Positions 29,622 to 39,944 of a DNA stretch of 64,000 nucleotides are shown here, piece after piece. Position 1 is the stretch's first letter. Every line of letters begins with the position of its first letter. The position numbers and the translations under genes were made by a program. The notes under the pieces are model-generated. The model worked only from the letters and a program-made list of their open reading frames with translations, had not been told where the DNA came from and searched no databases. The DNA comes from Pantoea sp. CCBC3-3-1. Its GTDB lineage: Bacteria > Pseudomonadota > Gammaproteobacteria > Enterobacterales > Enterobacteriaceae. The stretch is from the NCBI RefSeq assembly GCF_007981265.1, contig NZ_CP034363.1, positions 3,596,001 through 3,660,000 of the forward strand, in the 5' to 3' direction.

Positions 29622-29637
29622 TCGCAAACGTTTGCCT
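29622..29637. promoter_or_regulatory. PurR operator upstream of purMN
   Basis: TCGCAAACGTTTGCCT contains the perfect palindromic core GCAAACGTTTGC of the PurR operator. It lies 66 bp before the purM start codon and about 160 bp before upp on the other strand. Confidence 0.88.
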
Positions 29638-29702
29638 GCGCTGTTAGAATTGCCGCGCTTTATTTTCCAACCACCAACCGCAAACCGCGTGGGGATTTCG
29701 CA

Positions 29703-30743
29703 GTGACCGACAAAACCTCTCTCAGCTATAAAGACGCCGGCGTAGATATCGATGCTGGTAATGCTTTAGTCGATCGTATTAAAGGCGTGGTGAAAAAGAC
29801 GCGTCGCCCGGAAGTGATGGGTGGACTGGGCGGTTTCGGTGCGCTTTGTGCGCTGCCGCAAAAATACCGTGAGCCCGTTCTGGTTTCCGGCACTGACGGC
29901 GTCGGCACCAAGCTGCGTCTGGCGATGGACCTGAAACGCCACGATACTATCGGTATCGATCTGGTCGCGATGTGCGTGAATGATTTGGTGGTACAGGGCG
30001 CCGAGCCGCTGTTCTTCCTTGACTATTATGCGACGGGCAAGCTGGACGTGGACACCGCTGCCAGCGTGATCACCGGCATCGCCGAAGGCTGTTCCCAGTC
30101 CGGCTGTGCGCTGGTGGGCGGCGAAACCGCTGAAATGCCAGGCATGTACCACGGTGAAGATTACGACGTGGCAGGCTTCTGCGTCGGCGTGGTGGAAAAA
30201 TCAGAAATTATTGACGGCAGCAAAGTACAGGATGGCGACGTGCTGATCGCGCTGGGCTCCAGCGGGCCACACTCCAACGGCTACTCGCTGGTACGTAAAA
30301 TTCTGGAAGTCAGCAAAACCGATCCTGAAGCGACCCAGCTTGAGGGCAAATCGCTGGCCGATCACCTGCTGGCACCCACCCGCATCTATGTGAAGAACAT
30401 CCTGAGCCTGATTGAACAGGTTGATGTGCATGCCATCGCGCACCTGACCGGCGGCGGCTTCTGGGAAAACATCCCTCGCGTGCTGCCAGATAACACCCAG
30501 GCAGTTCTGGATGAAAAAAGCTGGGAATGGCCAGCGGTGTTTGGCTGGATGCAGGAAGCGGGCAACGTTAGCCGTTTTGAAATGTACCGCACCTTTAACT
30601 GCGGCGTCGGCATGCTGATTGCGCTGAGCGCAAGCGAAGCGGATAAAGCGGTTGAGCTGATGACCGCAGCCGGTGAGAAAGCCTGGAAGATTGGCGTGAT
30701 CAAAGCGTCAGATTCCGAAGAGCGGGTGGTTATCAACGCATGA
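29703..30743 (+). CDS. purM: AIR synthetase PurM
   Basis: The 346-residue enzyme closes formylglycinamidine ribonucleotide to aminoimidazole ribonucleotide with ATP (step five of purine synthesis). Signature elements: [46 protein letters not shown] and [13 protein letters not shown]. The start is GTG with GTGGGGA upstream. It overlaps purN by four bases (ATGA), so the two are translationally coupled. Confidence 0.97.
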   Translation: MTDKTSLSYKDAGVDIDAGNALVDRIKGVVKKTRRPEVMGGLGGFGALCALPQKYREPVLVSGTDGVGTKLRLAMDLKRHDTIGIDLVAMCVNDLVVQGAEPLFFLDYYATGKLDVDTAASVITGIAEGCSQSGCALVGGETAEMPGMYHGEDYDVAGFCVGVVEKSEIIDGSKVQDGDVLIALGSSGPHSNGYSLVRKILEVSKTDPEATQLEGKSLADHLLAPTRIYVKNILSLIEQVDVHAIAHLTGGGFWENIPRVLPDNTQAVLDEKSWEWPAVFGWMQEAGNVSRFEMYRTFNCGVGMLIALSASEADKAVELMTAAGEKAWKIGVIKASDSEERVVINA

Positions 30744-31378
30744 AAAGGCTGGTAGTGCTTATTTCTGGTCAGGGGAGCAATCTCCAGGCCATTCTGGAAG
30801 CCTGCCAGCAGCAGCGGATCCACGGCAGCGTCGCTGCCGTATTCAGCAATAAGGCCGAGGCTTACGGGCTGACGCGTGCGCGTGAAGCGGGTGTCGCTGC
30901 TCACGCGCTCAGCGCGGCTGATTTTGCCGATCGCGAAGCATTCGACCGTCAGCTGATGCTGGAAATCGATGCTTATGCGCCCGATCTGGTGGTGCTGGCG
31001 GGCTATATGCGTATTCTCAGCCCGGCATTTGTTGCTCGCTACGCGGGTCGGATGCTCAATATCCACCCTTCCCTGCTGCCCAAATACCCCGGTTTACATA
31101 CTCATCGTCAGGCCATTGAAAACGGCGATGACGAGCATGGCACTTCCGTGCATTTTGTTACTGAGCAGCTGGACGGCGGCCCGGTGATCCTTCAGGCGAA
31201 AGTTCCAATCTTTGCCGGTGATACCGAAGAGGATGTGACGGAGCGCGTGCAGCATCAGGAACATGCTATCTATCCGCTGGTTGTTAGCTGGTATCTGGAA
31301 GGAAGAGTAGTGATGCGCGACGGTGCTGCCTGGCTGGACGGTAAAGAATTACCGCCGGAAGGCCATGCTTACGACTGA
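30740..31378 (+). CDS. purN: GAR transformylase PurN
   Basis: The 212-residue enzyme uses 10-formyl-tetrahydrofolate to formylate glycinamide ribonucleotide (step three of purine synthesis). The catalytic Asn, His and Asp lie in [13 protein letters not shown] and [13 protein letters not shown]. Length is equal to E. coli PurN. Start ATG overlaps the purM stop. A hairpin with T7 follows. Further downstream the E. coli order (ppk) is broken by pst-like genes. Confidence 0.97.
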   Translation: MKRLVVLISGQGSNLQAILEACQQQRIHGSVAAVFSNKAEAYGLTRAREAGVAAHALSAADFADREAFDRQLMLEIDAYAPDLVVLAGYMRILSPAFVARYAGRMLNIHPSLLPKYPGLHTHRQAIENGDDEHGTSVHFVTEQLDGGPVILQAKVPIFAGDTEEDVTERVQHQEHAIYPLVVSWYLEGRVVMRDGAAWLDGKELPPEGHAYD

Positions 31379-31411
31379 ACCGGCTAAAAAACGGTTGAGG
31401 CGGTTGAGATA

Positions 31412-31438
31412 GTGCTCGCGTGAGGAGCATGTTTTTTT
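31412..31438 (+). terminator. Terminator of purMN
   Basis: A short stem TGCTC / GAGCA is followed by TG and seven Ts, 34 bp past the purN stop. Confidence 0.7.
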
Positions 31439-31486
31439 GCAGGCCATGAATTTGTTCAGAGCATCAGGAATACGGTACGGTAATAA

Positions 31487-31518
31487 CGCCGCCCGGGCCA
31501 TAGACGGCCCGGGCGGCG
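31487..31518. repeat. Very stable 13-bp GC hairpin between purN and pstB
   Basis: CGCCGCCCGGGCC at 31487-31499 pairs perfectly with GGCCCGGGCGGCG at 31506-31518 around an ATAGAC loop. On the minus strand it is followed by TTATTACC, so it may end the pst-like transcript. On the plus strand it has no T-run. A second inverted repeat (GTCAGGAA at 31521-31528, TTCCTGAC at 31561-31568) enclosing GTGC/GCAC follows at once. Confidence 0.65.
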
Positions 31519-31618
31519 CTGTCAGGAAGGCGCTTTTTGTGCCTTTATGCACGGCCCGTGTTCCTGACGCCTGCACGGTGCAACAGGCCACTTTTTCCCT
31601 TCAGCCAAAACGTTCGAT

Positions 31619-32386
31619 TCAGCCATAGCGCCCGGTAATATAATCTTCCGTACGCCGCTGCCGTGGCGTGGTAAATATCTTATCCGTCTCGCCAAACTCC
31701 ACCACGCTGCCCTGATGCATAAACGCGGTAAAATCCGATACGCGTGCCGCCTGCTGCATATTGTGTGTAACCAAAACCAGCGTAAAATGCTGTTTAAGCG
31801 TGCTCATCAACTCTTCAATGACCAGCGTACTGATGGGATCCAGGGCGGATGTCGGCTCATCCAGCAGTAAAATTTCAGGTTCGATGGCTATCGCTCTGGC
31901 AATCACCAGCCGCTGCTGCTGTCCGCTGGAAAGCGTTAGCGCATTCTGCCAGAGATTGTTTTTAACTTCGCTCCACAGCGCCGCTGCGCGTAAAGCTCGC
32001 TCAACCGCTTCATCGAGTACCCGACGATCACGCACGCCTTGCAGACGCAGCCCGTAAACCACATTTTCGTAGATGGTTTTCGGGAACGGATTTGGACGCT
32101 GGAAGACCATCCCCACCTTTCTGCGCAGCGCGGCCAGATCCCGGCTGTCGCCCAAAATCGATTGCTGATTAATGCGAATATCACCCTCAGTCCGGCAGCC
32201 GTCGATTAAATCATTCATCCGGTTAAAGCAGCGCAGCAGGGTCGACTTACCGCAGCCGGAAGGCCCAATCAGCGCGGTGATCCGGTTTTTGGGCACGTTT
32301 AGCCTGATGGCACTAAGCGCCTGCTTCTCGCCATACCACAGTGAAAGATCCTCCACCTCCAGCACGGTGTCCAACTCATTATGCAT
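31619..32386 (-). CDS. PstB-like phosphate ABC transporter ATPase
   Basis: The 255-residue ATPase follows the PstB pattern from end to end: Walker [11 protein letters not shown]-loop VFQRPNPFP, Walker B ILLLDEP, H-loop [13 protein letters not shown] and the ending [10 protein letters not shown]. The ABC signature reads LSSGQ instead of LSGGQ. It sits 15 bp after the PstA-like gene. No pstS or phoU accompanies it, and the normal pstSCAB-phoU operon of enterobacteria maps elsewhere, so this looks like a second system. The substrate is inferred from family only. Confidence 0.88.
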   Translation of the reverse strand: MHNELDTVLEVEDLSLWYGEKQALSAIRLNVPKNRITALIGPSGCGKSTLLRCFNRMNDLIDGCRTEGDIRINQQSILGDSRDLAALRRKVGMVFQRPNPFPKTIYENVVYGLRLQGVRDRRVLDEAVERALRAAALWSEVKNNLWQNALTLSSGQQQRLVIARAIAIEPEILLLDEPTSALDPISTLVIEELMSTLKQHFTLVLVTHNMQQAARVSDFTAFMHQGSVVEFGETDKIFTTPRQRRTEDYITGRYG

Positions 32387-32401
32387 TACTGCCCTCGCTC
32401 A

Positions 32402-34048
32402 TTAATTCATCAGCGCGCGATAGCGCTCGCGCAGACGATGACGCAGTGCCATCGCTAACAGATTCAACGCCAGGATAATGATCACCAGCAGCAGCGCTGT
32501 GGCAAAAACCAGCGGGCGATCGGCCTGCGCATTTGGACTCTGGAAAGCCAGGTCATAGATTTGAAACCCGAGATGCATAAATTTGCGATCCAGGTGCAGA
32601 TACGGAAAAATCGAATCCACCGGCAGCTCCGGCACCATTTTTACCACGCCCACCAGCATCAGCGGCGCGGTTTCGCCCGCGGCTCGGGCCACGGCGAGGA
32701 TCAGTCCGGTTAACATGGCCGGTATCGCCAGAGGCAGCGTAACGTGCCACAACGTTTCCGCCTGCGTTGCGCCCAGCGCCAGCGATCCCTGGCGCAGCGA
32801 TTGCGGAATGCGCGAAAGCCCCTCTTCGGTAGCCACAATCACTACCGGTAAGGTCAGAAGCGCCAGCGTCAGGGACGCCCATAGCAGGCCTGGAGTCCCG
32901 AAGGTAGGATTGGGTAAAGCGCTGGCGAAAAACAGCTGATCGAGACTGCCGCCAACCAGCCAGACAAAAAAGCCCAGCCCAAATACGCCATAAACGATGG
33001 ACGGTACCCCAGCCAGATTGACTACCGCAATGCGTACCAGCCGGGTCATCAGGCTGTTTCCGGCATACTCATGCAGCCAGATTGCTGCAATCACCCCCAG
33101 CGGCATGACCACGACCGACATCAGTAGCACCATCAATACCGTGCCGAAAATAGCCGGAAATACCCCTTCATCTCCCAAACTACTGCCTGAAGATCCGCTA
33201 ACGAAATGCCAGAGCTGCAGCAGGAAATGCTGCCATTTTTCACCGTAGCTCATGGCATTAGGATACCAGGCCGCCATGATATTACTCAGCGGTACCTGAT
33301 GCTGTAGCCCGTGAACATCGCGCAGGATCAGCACCGTGCTTGCGCTTTCATTATTCAGCGCAATCAGCTGATTTGCCTTAGCGGCAAACTGTCGCTGAAT
33401 TTCAGCACTGTCCGCCTGATGAATCGACTCGGCCTGGGCAGTATAGCGATGCTGCTGTTTCAAATGCCGCTGCTGCTCTGCCAGCTGCTCCATTTCGCTG
33501 TTCAGTTTTGCCATGCTGACGCGCCGGATAGCATCGGCCTGTTTTTGGCGCTCGCGAGTTTGTTTAATCCTCTGTTGCAGCACCTGCATCATATTTTTTG
33601 CTATCAGCGGCTGGCCGTTTTCCAGCAGGCCATCAAACCAGCCATACGCCATACCGCCGCTTCTTCGCTGGAGCGCAATGACGCCGCTGGGATAGTTTTC
33701 ATCAATAATTTCACTGCTCAACAGACTGTGGAAATCGGTGTCGGCAAAGTCGCGATTCCCGGTTTTAATCAGGTAGCGCGTCACCTCTTCCGGCAGCGAT
33801 GATGGCAGGGAGACGCCACTGTCCAGCAGCTGCTGACGTGAAACCCGCCCGGCGCTCACCTGCTCACCCAGCATCAGCGTTTGCCCTGCTGGTTTTTGAA
33901 GCGTAAAGAGCGTGACCGGCTGTGGCCAGAAATAGCGTAAACCGGTCATGCCCAATAATAAAATCAGCAGGATAAAAGCCAGCAGGCTGACGGCGACCGC
34001 GCCCGCCGTCAGCCATCGCCAACGGTGATTGTTCTTTACCGCACTCAT
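32402..34048 (-). CDS. PstA-like ABC permease with large periplasmic domain
   Basis: The 548-residue protein is far longer than E. coli PstA (296). TM1 (about 13-36) is followed by a periplasmic insertion of roughly 250 residues containing a likely coiled coil rich in K, R, Q and E (about 160-230, RIKQTRERQKQADAIRR). The C-terminal permease core has about five helices and the EAA loop (RQGSLALGATQAETLWHVTLP). The four-base ATGA overlap with the PstC-like gene shows coupling. What the periplasmic part binds is unknown. Confidence 0.85.
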   Translation of the reverse strand: MSAVKNNHRWRWLTAGAVAVSLLAFILLILLLGMTGLRYFWPQPVTLFTLQKPAGQTLMLGEQVSAGRVSRQQLLDSGVSLPSSLPEEVTRYLIKTGNRDFADTDFHSLLSSEIIDENYPSGVIALQRRSGGMAYGWFDGLLENGQPLIAKNMMQVLQQRIKQTRERQKQADAIRRVSMAKLNSEMEQLAEQQRHLKQQHRYTAQAESIHQADSAEIQRQFAAKANQLIALNNESASTVLILRDVHGLQHQVPLSNIMAAWYPNAMSYGEKWQHFLLQLWHFVSGSSGSSLGDEGVFPAIFGTVLMVLLMSVVVMPLGVIAAIWLHEYAGNSLMTRLVRIAVVNLAGVPSIVYGVFGLGFFVWLVGGSLDQLFFASALPNPTFGTPGLLWASLTLALLTLPVVIVATEEGLSRIPQSLRQGSLALGATQAETLWHVTLPLAIPAMLTGLILAVARAAGETAPLMLVGVVKMVPELPVDSIFPYLHLDRKFMHLGFQIYDLAFQSPNAQADRPLVFATALLLVIIILALNLLAMALRHRLRERYRALMN

Positions 34049-36189
34049 CCCTGCATCTCCTGCTGACCAAAGCGCTGTCGCAGCCGCTGACGAACCAGTT
34101 CGGCAAGCGTATTGATCACCAGCGTAAAGACCAGCAGCACCAGTGCACTGAGGAACAGCACGCGATAATGCCCACTTCCCGCCGCCGCTTCCGGCATTTC
34201 AATCGCCACATTTGCCGCGAGGCTACGTACGCCATGCAGCAGGCCGCCCTCCGTAACCGGCGTGTTGCCCGTGGCCATCAGCACGATCATCGTTTCCCCT
34301 ATTGCCCGGCCAAAACCGATCATCAGCGCGGCAAAAATACCTGCCGATGCGCCGGGCAACACCACGCGGGTGAGCGTCTGCCATGGCGTAGCGCCCAGCG
34401 CCAGCGATCCCTGCCCTAACGCAGGCGGGACGCTGAAAATGGCATCTTCCGCCAGGGTAAAAATCAACGGCACCAGCGCGAAGCCCATCGCCACGCCCGC
34501 TATCAATAAATTGCGTTGCTGATAGCCGCCGCTGAGGCGGCTGGCAAGGCTCTGACCCGTCAGGCTCTGTTCCAGTAAAGGAATGGCCCACACGCAGAAC
34601 AGCGATGCCAGCAGCAGCAGCGGCAACAAAATCCAGATTTCACGCCCTTCGGCACATAAGCGCCGACGCCACTGCGGCGCCAGGCGCTGCGAGAGCCAGC
34701 CACACAGCAGCAGCGTTATCGTCAGAACCCCTGGCAACAACAACAGGCCCAGCAGCCGCTCAGCCAGGATGGGGGCCAGCCATATACCGGCGATCAGCCC
34801 AATGACTACGCTGGGCAACGCCCCCATCATCTCTATTGCCGGTTTCACCCAGCGTCGCAGGGCAGGCGCCATAAACCAGGCGGTATAGATTGCTGCCGCC
34901 AGCGCCAGCGGCGTGGCAAACAGCATCGCCAGCCCGGCCGCCTTTAGCGTGCCCACGACCATCGGGACCAGGCTGAATTTGCCCTGATAGTCATCATTTG
35001 CCGACGTGGACTGCCAGACATAGTCTGGCGCAGGATAGTGTTCGTACCAGACTTTTTGCCACAGGTTCCGCCAGCTGATATCCGGCCACGGATCGGCTAT
35101 CAGAAAATGTTGCCAGCGGCCTGCGCGCTCAATCACTAAGCCATCGCCGCGCGGGGAGAAAATCGCGTTCGTAATGCCCGCTCCCAGCTGATGCGAGAAA
35201 AGCACGCCGTTTCGCTTACTGGAAAACAGCGCTAACGCTCCTGAGGGAGCAAGCGTGGCGAATACGCGGCGATGGGCCTCTGTCAGCAGCAGCTTCTCAG
35301 CCTTTGCGCCAGCAAAATAATGTATAAAGCGTAAATGCGGGCCGGTTTCGCTGGCGATATCAAACCACTGTGAGATCCCTCTCGCATCGACCACCAGCAG
35401 CGTACTCCCGCCGCTGAGCAGCGCTATCCGCTCCGGCGGCTGCGCAAAGGTTTGGCTATCGCGAAGCTCAAGCCCCTCAGAAGTGATGCGCCAGACGCGC
35501 AGAATATTGCCCGAGAGGCCGTACAACAGCTGACCATCGGGTGCCAGCAGCAGCTGACGAATATCCGCTATGGCGACGGTGTTATTCACCGCATTTTGCG
35601 CCGGCTGCAACCGTGACAGCGTAATCTGCTGCGGGCTGGCCTGAGCAATCAGCCAGTGTTGCTCATCAGGGTGCGCCAGCGCCATCAGTGTTGCTGACGG
35701 ATCGCCCACGCTCAGCGGCCGGTCACCCAGCGGAAACGTCCAGCGTGGCGCTTTATCCACATTCAACGCGCTGAAGTCAGGCTCCACCACCAGCAGGCCG
35801 GCCGGGGTTTTTAACAGCACGCTGCCGTTATCGGCTGAGGTTGCGGCCGTGACCGTACCCTGAGACAGCGCCAGCGGGGTATAAGCAGGCTGACTGTCCA
35901 GCGGAATAAACTCTGCCTGTCCGTGTTCATCAATGCGCCATCCCCATTTCTGCTGCGCATCCGTTCCCATTGCCACGGCAGCAGTGGATTGTGTCAGGGC
36001 AATCTCTTTACTGCTGGTTATCGTGGGAGAAGAAAACAGCGGGACGACAACCCAAACCAGCCAGACAAACAGCAACAGCATCACCAGCAGAATCGCCAGC
36101 CCGCACGCCATCACCAGATAGCGGGTTAACCGGTCAATGATGCGTCGGCGACCGTCATTAAATTGTGCAGGAATGGGGGTTGGAGTCAT
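34045..36189 (-). CDS. PstC-like ABC permease with periplasmic propeller-like domain
   Basis: The 714-residue protein has a first helix (YLVMACGLAILLVMLLLFVWLVWVV, split here only for reading), then about 390 periplasmic residues made of repeating strand-rich units (QLLLAPDGQLLYGL, AIFSPRGDGLVIE, LLSGGSTLLVVD), which looks like a WD40/YVTN beta-propeller. The C-terminal permease core follows, with its EAA loop GQGSLALGATPWQTLTRVVLP. Pseudomonas-type PstC proteins also carry large insertions. The start is uncertain: ATGs at 36189, 36213 and 36273 are in frame and none has a strong ribosome site. It heads pstC-pstA-pstB and is divergent from ppk. No convincing Pho box was found. Confidence 0.82.
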   Translation of the reverse strand: MTPTPIPAQFNDGRRRIIDRLTRYLVMACGLAILLVMLLLFVWLVWVVVPLFSSPTITSSKEIALTQSTAAVAMGTDAQQKWGWRIDEHGQAEFIPLDSQPAYTPLALSQGTVTAATSADNGSVLLKTPAGLLVVEPDFSALNVDKAPRWTFPLGDRPLSVGDPSATLMALAHPDEQHWLIAQASPQQITLSRLQPAQNAVNNTVAIADIRQLLLAPDGQLLYGLSGNILRVWRITSEGLELRDSQTFAQPPERIALLSGGSTLLVVDARGISQWFDIASETGPHLRFIHYFAGAKAEKLLLTEAHRRVFATLAPSGALALFSSKRNGVLFSHQLGAGITNAIFSPRGDGLVIERAGRWQHFLIADPWPDISWRNLWQKVWYEHYPAPDYVWQSTSANDDYQGKFSLVPMVVGTLKAAGLAMLFATPLALAAAIYTAWFMAPALRRWVKPAIEMMGALPSVVIGLIAGIWLAPILAERLLGLLLLPGVLTITLLLCGWLSQRLAPQWRRRLCAEGREIWILLPLLLLASLFCVWAIPLLEQSLTGQSLASRLSGGYQQRNLLIAGVAMGFALVPLIFTLAEDAIFSVPPALGQGSLALGATPWQTLTRVVLPGASAGIFAALMIGFGRAIGETMIVLMATGNTPVTEGGLLHGVRSLAANVAIEMPEAAAGSGHYRVLFLSALVLLVFTLVINTLAELVRQRLRQRFGQQEMQG

Positions 36190-36236
36190 GCCATTTTTCA
36201 CTTTAGGGGACATTTCAGCAGCGTATGTTGCCCGTA

Positions 36237-36252
36237 TGTCGTTAATAAGACA
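36237..36252. promoter_or_regulatory. Small palindrome between pstC-like gene and ppk
   Basis: TGTC, eight A/T-rich bases, GACA lies 48 bp upstream of the chosen start of the pstC-like gene and about 95 bp before ppk. It is an inverted repeat, unlike the direct-repeat Pho box, so the binding protein is unknown, and it may be chance. Confidence 0.3.
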
Positions 36253-36347
36253 ATCAGCATTCTCGATAGACATCGCCGTCATACTCCCGCAATAATGGCA
36301 TAAGACAATGCCTGGTTTTTGACGGGAATCTGTGCAACGGAGTAAAA

Positions 36348-38408
36348 ATGGGTCAGGAAAAGCTCTACATTGAAAAAGAATTAAGCTGGTTATCATTTAA
36401 CGAACGCGTTTTACAGGAAGCGGCAGATAAAACCAATCCTCTTATTGAGCGTATGCGCTTTTTGGGGATTTACTCCAATAATCTGGAAGAGTTTTATAAG
36501 GTGCGTTTTGCTGACCTGAAACGCCGTATTCTGATTGGCGAAGAGCAAGGCTCGCCCAGTACGCCTCGTCACCTGCTAAAAAAAATCCAGGCGCGGGTTC
36601 TGAAGGCAGATCAGGAGTTTGATGGTCTCTATAATGATTTGCTGCTGGAGATGGCGCGTAATCAAATTTTCCTGATCAACGAACGCCAGCTCTCGCCAAA
36701 CCAGCAAAACTGGCTGCGCCACTATTTCAAGCACGAGCTGCGCCAGCACATCACGCCCATTCTGATTAACCACGATACAGACCTGATCGAATTCCTGAAG
36801 GATGATTACACCTATCTGGCCGTTGAGATCATCCGTGGCGAGGACATTAACTACGCGCTGCTGGAAATTCCTTCCGATAAGGTGCCGCGCTTCGTTAACC
36901 TGCCGCCGGAAACGCCGCGTCGCCGTAAGCCAATGATCCTGCTGGACAACATTCTTCGCTATTGCCTGGGCGATATTTTCCGCGGCTTCTTTGATTACGA
37001 TGCGCTGAATGCCTACTCGATGAAGATGACGCGCGATGCGGAATACGATCTGGTCACTGAGATGGAGTCCAGCCTGCTGGAGCTGATGTCTTCCAGCCTG
37101 AAGCAGCGTCTGACGGCTGAACCGGTGCGCTTTGTTTATCAGCGTGATATGCCGGATGCCATGGTTGAGATGCTGAGTAAAAAACTCAATATCAGCAATT
37201 ATGATTCGATTGTGCCGGGCGGCCGCTATCATAATTTTAAGGATTTCATCGGCTTCCCTAACGTCGGTAAAGCCAATCTGGTCAACAAACCGCTGCCGCA
37301 GCTGCGTCATATCTGGTTTGATCGCTTCCGTAATGGCTTCGATGCTATCCGCAACCGCGACGTGCTGCTCTACTACCCGTATCACACGTTTGAGCACGTG
37401 CTGGAACTGCTGCGTCAGGCCTCTTTCGATCCGGCAGTGCTGGCGATTAAAATTAATATTTATCGCGTCGCGAAAAACTCCCGCATTATCGATGCGATGA
37501 TCCACGCCGCCCACAACGGTAAAAAAGTCACCGTTGTGGTCGAGCTACAGGCGCGCTTTGATGAAGAAGCCAATATCCACTGGGCAAAACGCCTGACCGA
37601 AGCGGGCGTTCACGTGATCTTCTCCGCGCCGGGACTGAAAATTCACGCCAAGCTGTTTTTGATTTCCCGTCGCGAAAACGGCGAAATCGTGCGCTATGCG
37701 CATATCGGCACCGGGAACTTTAACGAAAAGACGGCAAGAATTTATACCGACTACTCGCTGCTGACCGCCGATGCCCGCATTACCAATGAAGTGCGCCGGG
37801 TGTTTAACTTTATTGAGAACCCCTATCGTCCGGTTACGTTTGAACACCTGATGGTGTCACCGCAGAACTCCCGGCAGATGCTTTATCAGCTGATCGATAC
37901 GGAAATCGCCAATGCGCAGAAAGGCATTCAGGCAGGCATTACGCTGAAGGTCAATAACCTGGTCGACAAAGGCCTGGTGGATCGTCTTTACACCGCCTCC
38001 AGCGTGGGCGTGAAGGTCAATCTGCTTATCCGTGGTATGTGTTCGCTGATCCCCAATCTTGAAGGGATTAGCGAAAATATTCGCGTCATCAGCATCGTCG
38101 ACCGCTATCTTGAGCACGATCGCGTCTATATTTTTGATAATGCCGGTGACAAAAAAGTCTACCTTTCTTCCGCAGACTGGATGACCCGCAATATCGATTA
38201 TCGCATTGAAGTTGCCTGCGCCATCCTTGACCCTATTCTGAAACAGCGGGTGCTGGATATTATTGGCATCCTCTTCAGTGATACGCTTAAAGCGCGCTTC
38301 GTAGATAAAGAACTGAGCAATCGTTATGTTCCGCGCGGCAACCGCCGTAAGGTGCGCGCGCAGCTGGCTATTTACGATTACATTAAAACTCTGGAACAAC
38401 CTGACTAA
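36348..38408 (+). CDS. ppk: Polyphosphate kinase Ppk1
   Basis: The 686-residue enzyme makes inorganic polyphosphate from ATP. The N-terminal [16 protein letters not shown], the head domain, and the two phospholipase-D-like catalytic domains are intact. The autophosphorylated histidine lies in [12 protein letters not shown] and the second catalytic histidine in [10 protein letters not shown]. Length matches E. coli (688). CGGAG precedes the ATG. It is first in ppk-ppx-tehB (6 bp to ppx). Confidence 0.97.
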   Translation: MGQEKLYIEKELSWLSFNERVLQEAADKTNPLIERMRFLGIYSNNLEEFYKVRFADLKRRILIGEEQGSPSTPRHLLKKIQARVLKADQEFDGLYNDLLLEMARNQIFLINERQLSPNQQNWLRHYFKHELRQHITPILINHDTDLIEFLKDDYTYLAVEIIRGEDINYALLEIPSDKVPRFVNLPPETPRRRKPMILLDNILRYCLGDIFRGFFDYDALNAYSMKMTRDAEYDLVTEMESSLLELMSSSLKQRLTAEPVRFVYQRDMPDAMVEMLSKKLNISNYDSIVPGGRYHNFKDFIGFPNVGKANLVNKPLPQLRHIWFDRFRNGFDAIRNRDVLLYYPYHTFEHVLELLRQASFDPAVLAIKINIYRVAKNSRIIDAMIHAAHNGKKVTVVVELQARFDEEANIHWAKRLTEAGVHVIFSAPGLKIHAKLFLISRRENGEIVRYAHIGTGNFNEKTARIYTDYSLLTADARITNEVRRVFNFIENPYRPVTFEHLMVSPQNSRQMLYQLIDTEIANAQKGIQAGITLKVNNLVDKGLVDRLYTASSVGVKVNLLIRGMCSLIPNLEGISENIRVISIVDRYLEHDRVYIFDNAGDKKVYLSSADWMTRNIDYRIEVACAILDPILKQRVLDIIGILFSDTLKARFVDKELSNRYVPRGNRRKVRAQLAIYDYIKTLEQPD

Positions 38409-38414
38409 TTCACT

Positions 38415-39944
38415 ATGCCAATATCCCAGAAAAATACGCCTAAACCACAGGAATTCGCTGCTATCGATTTAGGCTCGAACAGTTTTCACATGGTGATTGC
38501 CCGCGTGGTCGATGGCGCCATGCAGGTGCTCGGCAGACTGAAACAGCGGGTCCATCTGGCCGATGGGCTGGATCACCAGAACCGGCTTAGTGAAGAAGCG
38601 ATCCAGCGCGGCCTGAGCTGCCTGGCGCTGTTTGCTGAACGCTTACAGGGCTTCAGCCCGGCGAATGTGACGATTGTCGGCACCCATACCCTGCGTCAGG
38701 CGGTTAACGCGGAAGAATTTCTGCAACGCGCGGCCGATGTTATCCCCTACCCGATCGAAGTGATCTCCGGGCATGAAGAAGCGCGCCTGATCTTTATGGG
38801 CGTTGAACATACGCAGCCGGAAAAAGGCCGTAAGCTGGTGATTGATATCGGTGGGGGATCCACCGAACTGGTCATTGGCGAAGATTTTGAACCCAAGCTG
38901 GTAGAAAGCCGCCGCATGGGCTGCGTCAGCTTTGCCAATCTCTATTTCCCGGGCGGCGTCATCAGCAAGGAGAATTTCCGTCGCGCTCGTCTGGCCGCCA
39001 CGCAAAAACTGGAAACGCTCTCATGGCAATATCGTTTGCTGGGCTGGCAGTATGCGCTGGGCGCGTCCGGCACGATTAAGGCGACCTGCGAAGTGCTCCA
39101 GGCGATGGGTGAGAAAGACAAGCTGATCACGCCAGAGCGGCTGGAAATGCTCTACGACGAGGTGGTTAAGCATAAATCTTTCGACAGCCTCAGCCTGCCC
39201 GGCCTTTCTGACGAACGCAAAGCGGTGTTTATCCCTGGCCTCGCGATTCTGTGCGGCGTTTTTGATGCGCTGGCTATTCGTGAGCTGCGGCTTTCCGATG
39301 GTGCGCTGCGTGAAGGCGTTCTCTATGAGATGGAAGGCCGCTTCCGTCACCAGGACATTCGCAGCCGCACCGCGCAAAGCCTGGCTAATCACTATGCTAT
39401 CGACAGCGATCAGGCCAGGCGCGTGCTGGAAACTACCGATCGGCTTTATCAGCAATGGCGGGAGCAGAATCCGAAACAGGCGAATCCTCAGCTCTCTGCG
39501 TTGTTAAAATGGGCGGCGATGCTGTATGAGGTGGGCCTGACGATTAACCACAGCGGTCTGCATCGTCACTCGTCCTATATTCTGCAAAACACCAATTTGC
39601 CCGGCTTCAATCAGGATCAGCAAACGCTGCTGGCCACGCTGGTTCGTTTCCACCGTAAAGCGGTGAAAACGGAAGAGATGCCAAGGCTGACGCTGTTCAA
39701 GAAGAAGCAGTTTTTGCCGCTGGTATTTTTGCTGCGTCTTGGCACCCTGTTAAACAATCAGCGCCAGGCCACCTCTACCCCGGAAACCCTGAAACTGACC
39801 ACCGATGATGGTCACTGGACGCTGACTTTTCCTCGCGATTACTTCAGCCAAAACAATCTTGTGCAGCTCGATTTGGAGCGTGAACAAAGCTACTGGAAGG
39901 ATGTAACCGGCTGGCAGCTGATGATTGAAGAGTCTGACGAATGA
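38415..39944 (+). CDS. ppx: Exopolyphosphatase Ppx
   Basis: The 509-residue enzyme of the sugar kinase/Hsp70/actin superfamily releases phosphate from polyphosphate ends and can also hydrolyse pppGpp. [17 protein letters not shown] (phosphate 1 loop) and [15 protein letters not shown] (phosphate 2 loop) flank the catalytic glutamate in [12 protein letters not shown]. The C-terminal HD-type domain is present ([16 protein letters not shown]). It is translated 6 bp after ppk and overlaps tehB by four bases. Confidence 0.96.
   Translation: MPISQKNTPKPQEFAAIDLGSNSFHMVIARVVDGAMQVLGRLKQRVHLADGLDHQNRLSEEAIQRGLSCLALFAERLQGFSPANVTIVGTHTLRQAVNAEEFLQRAADVIPYPIEVISGHEEARLIFMGVEHTQPEKGRKLVIDIGGGSTELVIGEDFEPKLVESRRMGCVSFANLYFPGGVISKENFRRARLAATQKLETLSWQYRLLGWQYALGASGTIKATCEVLQAMGEKDKLITPERLEMLYDEVVKHKSFDSLSLPGLSDERKAVFIPGLAILCGVFDALAIRELRLSDGALREGVLYEMEGRFRHQDIRSRTAQSLANHYAIDSDQARRVLETTDRLYQQWREQNPKQANPQLSALLKWAAMLYEVGLTINHSGLHRHSSYILQNTNLPGFNQDQQTLLATLVRFHRKAVKTEEMPRLTLFKKKQFLPLVFLLRLGTLLNNQRQATSTPETLKLTTDDGHWTLTFPRDYFSQNNLVQLDLEREQSYWKDVTGWQLMIEESDE

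Noticed and set aside
31437..31628. 63-codon plus-strand frame between purN and pstB
   Set aside because: It crosses the stable hairpins and begins after a terminator; its sequence is dictated by the inverted repeats.
36189..36348. Possible Pho box between pstC-like gene and ppk
   Set aside because: No pair of CTGTCAT-like direct repeats with the required four-base spacing was found; the best fit matches only one half.
36576..37514. 312-codon frame antisense to ppk
   Set aside because: Complete overlap with ppk and composition typical of a reverse-strand shadow.
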